From Isoetes taiwanensis (Eukaryota > Streptophyta > Lycopodiopsida > Isoetales > Isoetaceae), in contig JAJEKV010000500.1 of NCBI GenBank assembly GCA_021234155.1, positions 1-64,000 on the forward strand: DNA of 64,000 nt, written 5' to 3'. The notes under the pieces are model-generated. The model was not told the DNA's origin and did no database searches. It worked only from the letters and a program-made list of their open reading frames with translations. How positions within the stretch are numbered: the first letter of the stretch is position 1; the number at the start of each line of letters is the position of its first letter. Of this stretch, positions 12,950 to 22,764 are shown piece after piece. The translations under genes and the position numbers were made by a program.

Positions 12950-13900
12950 TCGTGCAAGTAGATTCTCAGACCTTTAGATTCTTTGTCATATCCCAAATTA
13001 AAACCCTTTTTTGCTCATATCTAACTTTTCCTTAGTTCCGTGATGGCACTCTGCACATACAGACCATAAGCACCCATACCTTTGAACTTTCATATTTAAC
13101 TTTCTTTTCCTAATCCCATAGCAAAGATAGGGATATTTCCTTGTACACCTCACTGAGGAAGCATGTCTCTGATTTTCAACAGCAGATAGCTTCTTCCATA
13201 GATAGTTAGGCAATCCACTTCCTTTAACATTGATCTACCAAAGATCCAATAAGGTTCTATTCTTTCTTTCCTGAAACTCACGAGATGTCTCAGACGCTAA
13301 TTGTCTCTTGATTCCATGTGATATGTAAAATGATTTGAATTGGACCTGGAAGATATTCTCCTCCTCTATCCCATCCGATACATTCTACTTTGACACTGCT
13401 TTCTGCCTCTTTCCTGCAATATATTGTTTGAATGCATTTATTGCTTGTAGACTCCTCGGGTTAAAATTACTTCATGGTGTGGCCACTTACTCACATAATC
13501 ATCCTCACAAGGTGAAGTTGCAATGAACATCTCTCATTTGTCTCGCTTTTGACATTTAGGGGGCCACATAAATCGGGAATGTACTCTGCCTTTTGTTTTG
13601 TGCCTAGTTTTCCTTTATGAAATGGCAACCTGTTTAGTTTACTCCAAGGTACATCCCTTACATATGAGATCTTGTCTAGTTTCATTTCGTGTCGAGTATG
13701 ACCTTGCTTGTAAGAGACTAAATTTTATAATTGTGTGGGTAAGCCCTTATTATGCCAAGTATCTAAAACCAACTTCGAACTGCATTAATAGGAATGATGG
13801 AAATACTATTTTCCTCATCCATAAGTTCCCTCACAAGTTTGCTATAAAACGCTATTTCATTATCCTTCATAATATTGCACCGGGATCATCATCAAATACA
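12950..13900 (-). pseudogene. Copia GAG-pre-integrase/integrase remnant
   Basis: Copia integrase, which would join element cDNA to the chromosome. In element order: RLPFHKGKLGTKQKAEYI and DLCGPLNVKSE near 13650-13540 (the catalytic T-D-x-x-G-P region, here read D-L-C-G-P-L), and further on RYGCLWSV, HHGTKEKLDMSKKGF, NLGYDKESKGLRI near 13090-12960, the conserved end of copia integrase (F-G-C-x-A-Y-V, then K-L-D-x-K, G-Y). The central catalytic block is degraded. Frames shift repeatedly. Confidence 0.75.
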
Positions 13901-14215
13901 ACTTTATATCCCAAATCACAACTGGATTAACTGATATTAAATTTTGATAATTCCGGTGCACACACAAAACATTTTGATGTTTATAACATTTCAAATTTGT
14001 TAACCGCATAATCCTTTCCTCTGAACATCTTGAGAGCTCCATTCTACTTGAATCTTCCTTTTGAAAACTTGTATTGTTATATTCTTTCAAAAGACTTCAC
14101 GAAGACAATGCTATTGATCTTTTCAAATACGCACAACTATCAAATGATCAATTGTTAGTTGACATACTTTCATTAACAATTGCAAATTCATGAGATACCT
14201 CATCCCTCATCTTCT
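13901..14215 (-). pseudogene. Possible copia protease region
   Basis: The minus strand from about 14150 reads approximately F-D-S-C followed by M-x-x-x-x-S-x-F-x-x-F, resembling the protease/Gag-pre-integrase boundary (D-S-G-C-S-x-H-M-T). The frame is lost within 100 bases. The assignment rests mainly on position between gag and integrase. Confidence 0.4.
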
Positions 14216-14499
14216 TCTGATTTGCCTTGTCTTCTTTAAGTTCTCTTTGCCATAGGCCTTTTTCTGTGCACCTCATTCCTCTCACCTCTTGTTGTCAGCT
14301 TCACCTCTCGCTTCTTTGCATCTACTATAGTTTTAGGTGTAGGATATTTTGAAGCTGTGATGTCTCTCGCCACTGTCCCGTCCCTTTTTTCTAAGCACTG
14401 AGTTCAACGATTGATTCCCCGCTTTAGTATTTCTTCCTCAGCTCCCACTCAGCTTCTAAATATATTTTCCGCTTCTTCTTGATTTCCTTAGCGATTTGT

Positions 14500-14805
14500 G
14501 CTTCATTATTGAATAATCACTGTGGATGTATATAAGGGAGGTCCGTGTTTCAAGTATGGAAAGATGCTATAGTATCACATACTAGAGGTGGAGGATCTTT
14601 GGGAGTCAGAGACCAAAGAGAACAAGAGGTGCTGTGGAGTACTTTACAAGAACCGGGTTCATCTAGTTCTGCTATTGGAGCAAGCAGGAAGGCCGCACTG
14701 TGGACTCCGAAGCCTGTGGGAGAGGCAGGAGCAAGTGCCGGAGTATCCGAAATGTGAGGCAACCATTGCTTGCCAAACAAGGGAAGCACAAGGCATTATC
14801 AATGC
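14500..14805 (+). repeat. Left arm of inverted repeat inside copia element
   Basis: This segment is the reverse complement, with many small differences, of 15325-15610. Shared landmarks are GTGGATGTATATAAGG, TATGGAAAGATGCTATAG, GGTTCATCTAGTT and TTGCTTGCCAAACAA. It looks like the copia leader and gag start, but it is oriented opposite to the rest of the element. Confidence 0.8.
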
Positions 14806-15324
14806 AAGGTTGTCCAACTTTATACTTGAAATTAAGGTCATTAAGTCCTAGAGAGATGGAAGTTTTACTTAAACACTACATATGAGGAGAAGACATCCTC
14901 ACAAAAATGATCTTCTTGAAAATGAATTAAGGGGTTTAAAGCTTTAAAGAAGAGGAGGATGTAATGGTAATCTCTTCAATAAGTTTGATAATCTTATTGG
15001 CTTAACTTCTAATGGAAAGCAGGAGTTGTCATTTCCAAAGAAGTCAAGTGTTGCAAATATCTAGAGCAATTGGTGAAAATGAGACTTTGGCCTTATTTAT
15101 AAGAAATTCATGCAACCAAGAGAAGAGGCAGAAAAATATATTAAGAACCGAGTGGGAGCAGAAGAAATACTAAGGCGTAATCAACTGAAGGAAACTCCGT
15201 AAATTCTATTGCTAAGGAAAAAGATAAAGTGATATGCTATAATTACATGAGAAATGCCTATGTTCAATGCCCACCAAAAAGGATTTCAATTACATGGTGG
15301 CAGAGACATGCACCAAAATGTCCT
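14806..15324 (+). pseudogene. Copia gag-like segment with zinc knuckle, inverted
   Basis: Between the two inverted arms the plus strand carries a gag-like stretch. CYNYMRNAYVQCP at 15235-15273 resembles the CX2CX4HX4C zinc knuckle of copia nucleocapsid with damaged positions, preceded by a lysine-rich run, as in gag. The rest of the copia element reads on the minus strand, so this block is inverted within it. Confidence 0.5.
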
Positions 15325-15610
15325 ACACGGATAATGCCTTGTGCTTCCCTTTGTTTGGCAAGCAATGATTTGCCTCCTGCTCCAGATGCTCCAAAGACTT
15401 GCCCTCGGATTCCCTCAAGCTTCAAATTCCTCAAGGTGTTCTCTCCCTCGTCAAGCCTCCAACAATGTAACTAGATGAACCAGCCTGTAGTGTCTACCTA
15501 ATGTCTTCTGCCGATCTACTAGCCCCAAAGGTCCTCCACCCTAGTATGTGCTATAGCATCTTTCCATATCAAACTCCGATTCCTTATATACATCCACGTG
15601 ATTCAATAAT
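15325..15610 (-). repeat. Right arm of inverted repeat (copia leader)
   Basis: Reverse complement of 14500-14805. It lies next to the primer-binding site and is in the expected orientation for the copia leader, so this arm is probably the original and the left arm the inverted duplicate. Confidence 0.8.
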
Positions 15611-15637
15611 GAAGCACCAAATCATAGGGATGTTAAC

Positions 15638-15647
15638 GCTCATACCA
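15638..15647 (-). promoter_or_regulatory. Copia primer-binding site
   Basis: On the minus strand the sequence reads TGGTATGAGC right after the LTR end, i.e. the initiator-methionine tRNA complement TGGTATCAGAGC with two bases missing. This is the common minus-strand primer site of plant LTR retrotransposons and fixes the element's orientation. Confidence 0.7.
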
Positions 15648-15648
15648 A

Positions 15649-16524
15649 TCATGGAGTTTAAAGATAATGCACACAAGATAATGAATCTAGATGTCTAGCA
15701 AGATTTGCAACTTCCTATAACAATAGAGTTACAATAATGATCTAGGAGAAAAGCCACAAGATGGTCACTTCACCTTTCTAGAACATGTACACAATATCAT
15801 TGCTCAAGTTTCTAGGAAAACACTCTAGAATAACCTTCAGTAATAAATATTGCTTACACAAGGATTCAACCATAGGAATACTGTAGCAATAGTCACTGCT
15901 TCATCTGCATTGACCCAGAATCGTGAGTATAGTTGACTCCTAGCCATTTGCGTATCTTCGATCACCAATGTGATCTCCCTCCTCAATGATATACCATACT
16001 GCTAAGTGTTCTTTCTAGTTATATTCATCACCTCGACTGCTATGGGACTCCATCTTTCTTTCCAACTGGGTCTTTCCGATCCACCAAAATATCCCACAGG
16101 ACAAGTTCACTAAACTAGCCTTTTCAAATATCCATAGGACAAACGTAGGCAAACGGCTTTTGACCATTGAATCAATTTTCCCTATTAGGAATTTCTTTCC
16201 TCACCGTTCATGTTATACTTCAATCATTTTCTTATCCTTGGTGATGAACTTGAGCATTGGGACAACTTGTACATTCGGGCATAAACTCATGTCCCATTTG
16301 CACATTAGATTAGGTCATGGTCCTAAGGTAACCCACATCAGCTTTAACGCTTCATAGGTACATTAAGCAACTTGAAATCATGTTGATCTACACTCACGCT
16401 AATTTCATAGTTAGATCATACAAATGATAGCCCTCTTCACATGATAACCTTGTACTCAAATTATATTATTGTTTGTATGTAATTGACTTGATTCCTAGTA
16501 GGATTATGAGATGAATTTCCATCA
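15649..16524 (-). repeat. Copia 5' LTR (right)
   Basis: Direct repeat partner of 10079-10957. The outer end CCATCA (TGATGG in element orientation) is followed by the target duplication AATGG. Differences from the left LTR are numerous and often cluster. Confidence 0.8.
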
Positions 16525-16529
16525 AATGG
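16525..16529 (+). repeat. Copia target-site duplication, right copy
   Basis: AATGG directly after the right LTR, identical to 10074-10078. Confidence 0.75.
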
Positions 16530-17130
16530 CACCTCTAGAGGGATATGTATGATTGAAGGATATCCATAACCTAGACTATTATAGTAGTCCAAGTAAATGT
16601 ACTGCCTTTAATTTCCAAGACAATAAGTTTGGCATTATTAATATATATGCTTCTACTAGCTTAAAGGAAGGGAAGACCTTGTTGAGATCAATAATTGATT
16701 GAGAATCATAGCATCAATGACCTGGACTTCATCGAGATTTCAATAACACCCTAATTGGGATCAAAATTGAGAAACAAAATCACTATGACTAGACTCGAGA
16801 AATTCTAATTCAGAATTGATTTGATGACAACTCTTTCATCCTTATTCCTTCCTAACGCCACCAATTTGGTCTAACAAAAGGAAGGGTGATGCCGTAGTCT
16901 ATTGTGCCTTGGTTAGGTTTTTTACGAAATGTGTCCGACATCAATTTTTGGGATAATGCTTATGTGACTTGATGAATCTACCTCTATCTCCTCGATCACC
17001 AGCCACAGCCCTTTGTACTCTGTCTTTTCATCAAACTCACTATTCCTCGTGTGGTTGGAAGTGTTCCTTTACAAGTTCTGCCACTAGCCTTCTGAACTCT
17101 AATTCCTCTCTTTGTGACTAATTTAGAGAT
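16530..17130 (+). pseudogene. LINE ORF2 endonuclease, 3' part
   Basis: Continuation of the LINE endonuclease that starts at 9900. It reads TSRGICM, then AFNFQDNKFGIINIYAST near 16600-16655 (the conserved F-x-I-I-N-I-Y-A-P strand of L1-type endonucleases), LKEGKTLLRSIID, then a degraded catalytic GDFN region, and SNKRKGDAVVYCALVRFF near 16870-16930, matching the T-W-x-N-x-R-x-G-x-x-x-x-x-x-L-D-R-F block. A weak S-D-H-like segment follows near 16995-17010. No reverse transcriptase follows, so the LINE is truncated or decayed beyond this point. Confidence 0.58.
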
Positions 17131-18330
17131 TTCATTCTAATCTCCCTCGAAAGTTCAGTAAATTCCTAATTCCATGAAGCAATTTCTAATCTAATTCTTA
17201 AAAGCTTCTTAAAAGCTTGACTAAATGTCGGGTCTTCCAAAATTACAAAGAGAAACTGCAGGAAAAAAAATGCCTTAATTCAACAAATGAGAAATATCGT
17301 AATTGCTCTTTATAATCGATCCTTTTAACTTTCTCGGCAGATAGCAAAGCATAGTGACTTTGAAAAGGAAAAATCAAACTCATAGAAAGATTGAGTTTCA
17401 AAGATGTCGCATTAGGATGCAAAATCAAATATGCAAATGACATGCATTCTGGATCTACTAAATTTTTACAGAGTTGCCAACCAAGCAACCATGGTACCTA
17501 TAAATCGAAGTGGAAAGAGTTCTTGTACATTCTTGAAACCAAATGATAATGTTCTTTTCTCCTTAGCTAATTCAAATCTTTTAATATAACAACACAAGAG
17601 ATGCCAATGATTTTGCTAAGGCAAATAATTCCATAGTCTTATTGATAGAATCATCCCATTTGTCTCTCCTGATTGATAATAATATGATACAAACTCATGT
17701 GTCGCATAAGGTTGCCCTCTTGCTCCTTTATCCTTCATTATGGTTATTGAATTGCCGATCGTGAGCTATACGCATCATCAAAAATAATAAGGTCATTGGT
17801 CTTAATATTCTAATAGCTCTACTCCTCTAAGCATTCTTAATATGTATGACACCTTCTCATTTCTCAAGAATGATCCAAACAATATTCAAACTTCCTTAAT
17901 GTTATTGGTGATTTCTCCGTTGCTCGTGTGTCTATTTAAATCTTGAAAAGTGTACTATTGGGAATATCCCTGACACTAAATTGTCAAGTATATTACACCA
18001 CTCGAAAGCCCAAGTTTTTAGGCATGCCTTTGTCTTTGAATACTCAATTCCTCCGCCTTTGGGCCCTATTGTTGATGTGGATCTCGTGGGGTGTTTCATT
18101 CCTACGTAATAGCCTTTCTCTAGCAAAGTGGGATTGTTATTAAGTATATGCCGTTCATTGATCAGCATTTTCATGCTTCTGGACTGGTGGAAGATATGTG
18201 AACCGCCTCGCTTCCGTGGACTTTTACCAATGTCTCTACAAAGGCTAAGTGGGCAGGATATGATAATTGGGGGTCCCCAGACCAAGAAATGGAGGTAGCA
18301 TGCTATATGAGATATGCCCGTGACCTAAAG
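17131..18330. other. No recognisable gene
   Basis: AT-rich DNA with short chance open frames on both strands. The part after about 17930 may be the decayed RT/RNase H end of the gypsy element that becomes recognisable at 18339, but no motif could be read. Confidence 0.4.
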
Positions 18331-18338
18331 CCAACTAT

Positions 18339-19400
18339 TTGATAGCGATGTCCGCCAGTGGATGCTCTCTCTCTCCCACATTGTTTGGGCTTTACATTTC
18401 ATGCTGGAGAACTTTGTTGACATCATTAACAATGACTCTGCCCACCTTTCGCTTGTCTAAGATGGCACATTTCTTGGCCATGCAAAACCACGATATAGCC
18501 TTACACCCTTGCTTTTGCCACAAGGAAAAATCTTTAGTTGCATGGGATGCCTAGAGGAACTCATATCGATAGAGACCCGGCGCATAAGTGCATTTTGAGA
18601 GATTTCTTAACGCCTCGCCCTCGAGGGATCTAATGTATATTCCCATTCTATTCTATTTCTATCTTCAACACCATTGGGATCAAGCTTTGTATGAGTACCT
18701 ACATATCATCCCAAAACCGATGGTCACGTAGAGGACTAATAGGGATCTCGGAAGATATGTCGGTGGCGTGATGGGTCCTGGAATAAGCAAACGCATGTGG
18801 AGAATTATATCTACTTGGTCAATTTGAATATAATAGTATACATTCCTGACAAGCTCTCATGATCAATTATGGCTAATAATGCCTTCACACTGATACCCGC
18901 ACAATTATGTGTCAGCGTAGAAGTGGTTCAGCTAAGGCAATGCCGCAAAGCGAGGAAGTCCGAGGTTATCCGGCCACGCTAAAGAAGTCAGCCAGAAGAG
19001 ATTAGCAAATACCATAGGACAAGTGAGTCTGTGGGTGATAGTGTGTGGCTCAAGATCAAGGTCAAGCAAGCCAACCCTAATTGGGAACTGCAAGAAACTT
19101 GTTCCAAGATGGGCAAATTGTCGAGTTTAGTTGGGAATCGGGCTTTATAAGCCTGAGCTTAGCCGCCTTCATCTCAAAGTTCACAAGGCCTTCCATGTTT
19201 CACTTTAAGAGGTGGTTCAAAACCCGTAGGAGGTTTTGGAGACTCCAACCTATTGGAGATAACTGAGGAATAAATTGAAATAGTTCCCGAAAGTTGATTC
19301 TTGATAAAGCCAAGAAATGTTAAGGTCCTAATTTCTTCAAGACCGGGTCAAGTGGAAACAATTGCCTCATGGAGGACGTGAATTCAAGATTAAAACAAGA
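18339..19400 (+). pseudogene. Ty3/gypsy integrase and chromodomain remnant
   Basis: The C-terminal half of a gypsy pol. RLSKMAHFLAMQNHDIA at about 18450-18500 matches the V-D-R-L-S-K-x-A-H-F block of integrase, IDRDP at 18569 is its second catalytic Asp motif, and LCMST..HPKTDGHVE at about 18685-18735 precedes the catalytic Glu. Further on come HVENYIYLV, HRTSESVGDSVWLKIK near 19020-19060, KLSSLVGNRAL (the K-L-x-P-x-x-x-G-P-F region), and a chromodomain-like tail, IEIVPE..ILDKA..VKWKQLPHGG, near 19275-19400. The tail points to a chromovirus-type element. The frame is broken many times. Confidence 0.78.
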
Positions 19401-19639
19401 TTTGGGTAGCTAGCACTCCACGCTTTACGGTAGTTGTTCTAATGTTCAAGCCATCTTCGAATTGATTGACTTCATGCCTGCATGTGTGGAACCTAGCTCA
19501 GATGTTTTAGGGGTGATGAGTGTGGTGATAGCCGCATGCATCCAGACTAGTTAAGATGCATAATGCAGTTTTGGAGGGTCGGCGAGATGAGATTCCTGGG
19601 CGGTACCTCTCTAGGGCCAATACGCACCATAGATATGCA
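19401..19639. other. Gypsy 3' flank, no gene
   Basis: GC-richer DNA right after the gypsy pol end. No polypurine tract is convincing here. Confidence 0.3.
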
Positions 19640-20060
19640 TGACTGGGGAGGTCATGGGCTGGAGCATGGACTGGCGGGCCATGGATGGGATCAGTTTCTG
19701 GATGTTCCCTAGCTTAAACCCCTTTAGCCATGATGCACCGCGGGTGTAAAAAAGGACCGAATCGGGTTATACAAATGTGCACGGATCGTGGGTGATGATG
19801 AGATCATTATTAGGTGTTCTTTATGCCAGCGATGCACCTGCGATATGCACATGATCATGGGGGCCATGAAGAGATAAGTATGATCATGGGCAATGATGGG
19901 ATTATCCTCGAATGTTCCCCGCCGACCTTCAAGGGCATGATGACCGGCGTGTATGCATGATCGAGGGGATCATATGTATACAGGGAAGTACCTAATCATG
20001 CACGATGATAGGATCGCCTTAAATCCGCCATTAAGCCTAAATCCTATGGTCCATGATTGG
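19640..20060 (+). repeat. Degenerate minisatellite, about 110-bp period
   Basis: Four imperfect units can be followed by the motif 'catgatc/catgggc ... gatgggatc ... tgttcc', at about 19680, 19790, 19893 and 20020. The spacing is roughly 100-130 bases. ATGATC/GATCATG words recur on both strands. The period is approximate and the units are strongly diverged. Confidence 0.45.
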
Positions 20061-22744
20061 GTGCATGTAAAAAAACTATGAAATATGGTAAGGGCCAAAC
20101 CCCAAAGTGTAACTAGAGCGTAATAATTGGGGAACCCTAAAGAAAGATAATTTCAAAGCTAGGGAGTTAGTTTGACGAGGAAAATATCCATAGTGGAGGA
20201 ATAATAAAAATAAAGCTTTTATATCATTCACTTAAGACCAATCGCCTATGGGACCTATGAAGGAGGTGGAAGCAGTAATTTATTATTGTGCTGGATTAAA
20301 ACCCCCGCTCAAAGGGTTCTCGAGGGAAAACTATGGCAGTGAATAAAATGCCGGCAAACTATAAGGCAAATATACATCATGAAGTATATACATGTCGTGT
20401 GTGTCCAAGGACATAATGCTCCTTACATATCCCCGTGGGTTTTACTCTATTGCAAAAGGGACATGTCAAGGGCATTAATGGGGGTCGAAGCAAAACCTCC
20501 AGATAATGCCACTCCGGGTTCAAAAACCCTTATCAGATAGCTGCATTACACCTCAGGAGTGTCCTCTTAAAAAACCCCATATTTTCGTGACATGCATACC
20601 TACTCGGCTATAAGGTAAAAGAAAAATCCATCACAATTAACTCACATGCTATATATGGCCTACATTATGTGAAACCCGAGGCATATCCATGACCTTCTAA
20701 AGGTATGATTCTAGCATTTGTGTACGTGTTTGCCTAATATCACATGTAATGGGCCAGCCAGCCCCAAATTCAACTCATGATAGCATGTTTGAATTTGATC
20801 ATAATACCGGACAACCCGGTTGGTATGGCATTCATCCTCAATGGCTCCCATTTGACGCTGGATTAACGTGATATCCCAGCGTACACTCCATGAATCGAAG
20901 CTATGAGTCCGCCACTTTCATAGGCAAATGCATACCGCAAGAAGCTGCTAAGGGCCCCATTCCAATGTGGGTTTATGTGGTGTCAGTAGTGTGCTATTTT
21001 GACCTCGCTCAACAAGGGCTGCATCCAAGAACTTGCTAAGGATGCAAATGTCAAGGTATTGCCTTCAAGCTATGGCAATCATTTCCGCTTTGCACTCTAC
21101 ATGTACTTGTGCTCCCCATTACTGTATCTAATCACCCACTGAAAGCCTCGCTTCCTTCCAAAGAGGGCTCGAGAATAAGCAATTTCGGGCGTACTGCTAT
21201 TTTACCAAAAGCTAGGAAGACAACCATCAGCCCATATTGACCCCACAAAGGCTCTTATGGGAAATCTCCCATCCAAAGATCGTCATGAAGAAGGGTCTCC
21301 GTTCCCATTCTCCTGGATAACGTGGATCGGTAGGGAGACATAGAGGTGTTCAAGTACCGCCCCTGCGGGCTACTATAACAACGAAGCATACTACAACGCC
21401 AGCACTGCAAAAACTAATTAATAATTACAATCAACTACCAATTTAAGGTAGCACATCCATCCATCCACGCATAAATCCATCATAGGTATCACTGCTATCA
21501 TATGTTCCTACCCGTGCTCGTACCTAGGGAAAGTAGACTCCGTCACCGGGTCTTAAGATAGAGCAGACCTATATAAACAATGGCGGGCTGGCTATAGACA
21601 ATGGCTATTGACCACTCCATCCTCTCCCGTGCATAATTTCGCGTATGGGCTAGAACAAGCTCGAAGCTAATCAGGAACTCACTTAGACGCCCGTAACCTC
21701 AGGTTTCAGCCTCTAATGAGGCTACTCCGGGTGCATCCCACCCATCCGATGAGGTAGGAAGGGAAATCTTCCCGAGCACAATGGTTTCATGAAGCAGTAG
21801 GTCTTAGTGACACACGCTCGCACCATTGAACTTCAAACAGACCTGTGCCAACTCCCCGAAACTCACAGGCGTTAGGGCGTGAACATCGATCCAGAAGTGT
21901 CGGATCCATACCTGTAGCTTCTCACAAAGTGACCGGCTATGTGCTTCCACTGTTAAGTCCCCACAATAGCCGCCAGGGATCCCCTCTATCTTGCCAATGA
22001 CCTCAAGTATGTGGTGCTTTAGTCATTGCATAGCTTCCATATTTGGTGGGCTCTATGCATAGGCCGGGTCAACATGAATTCATGGGTCTAAACTAGGAGC
22101 ATCATCTAAATAACAAACCGCTAAGTCTCTAACGGCCTTCAATACAGAGGTGAAAACATGATCATATCACATCTCTAAATACATGATAATAATAAGAATA
22201 CATTTAATCTTGATCACATGCACTAACTTACGCTTAGGGTCCATTGATTAGGGCTCAAGCTCCAAACCGATGGTTCTAGGAGGGCTCTACTAGAGATATG
22301 AGATAGCTCATCCGAGTCCTAACTTCCGTTGCATGATCTACTTAGAAAACTACTTCAAATACCCACCAAGGAACTCCACCTATTCTTAGCGCTTCCATGG
22401 CATGCAAGCTGATTTAGGTAGCTCCCCAATTCTTCCGATGTGAATAATGGTCGGTACTCATTTAGAAGGCTCTTTGAAACGGAAGCGCTTCATGTGAAAC
22501 GTGGTTCCAAGACAAGAGGAGCCTAAAATGGCTTAGAGTTAGGGTTAGGCCATAAATATATTAAGGTTACCATGTCATGCCATGTGGATCTATTAGAATG
22601 CGATTCAATAGGATGGGGCCATGTGGAAATGGTTCCATCCTAAGGTTGGCAACGTTATGTAATATAACTCTGGCTTATGCTCCCTATTCACACTTGAGGT
22701 GTACAAGGCTACTATAGATACCTATACCAGACATCTTAGGGGAA
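20061..22744 (-). repeat. Probable LTR or decayed repeat, no gene
   Basis: No coding motif is seen. Because an LTR start (TGTGAC on the minus strand) and a polypurine tract lie at its right edge, part of this stretch is likely the 3' LTR of a minus-strand gypsy element. The partner LTR is not identified, so the left boundary is unknown. Confidence 0.35.
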
Positions 22745-22764
22745 TGTCACATTCTCCCCCTAGC
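22745..22764 (-). promoter_or_regulatory. Gypsy polypurine tract and LTR start
   Basis: On the minus strand the sequence reads CTAGGGGGAGAA then TGTGAC. This is the characteristic junction of a purine tract and a TG-starting LTR in plant gypsy elements. Upstream on the same strand, GTTGAGGACAACATTATG resembles the end of a gypsy polyprotein. Confidence 0.55.

Larger units (their letters stand above)
10079..16524 (-). mobile_element. Near-complete Ty1/copia retrotransposon, inverted
   Basis: A 6.4-kb LTR retrotransposon on the minus strand. It has two direct LTRs (10079-10957 and about 15649-16524), a 5-bp target duplication AATGG, a primer-binding site next to the right LTR, a polypurine tract next to the left LTR, and an internal order of protease, integrase, reverse transcriptase, RNase H. 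Integrase before RT defines Ty1/copia. The LTRs differ by many substitutions and small indels, and all frames are broken, so it is an old or poorly sequenced copy. It interrupts a LINE endonuclease region, which makes it the younger of the two. The gag end is rearranged (see the inverted-repeat entries). Confidence 0.88.

Noticed and set aside
14545-14885. Several overlapping open frames on both strands
   Set aside because: They fall on the inverted-repeat arm of the copia leader; many frames stay open by chance in the GC-richer arm and none reads as a protein domain.
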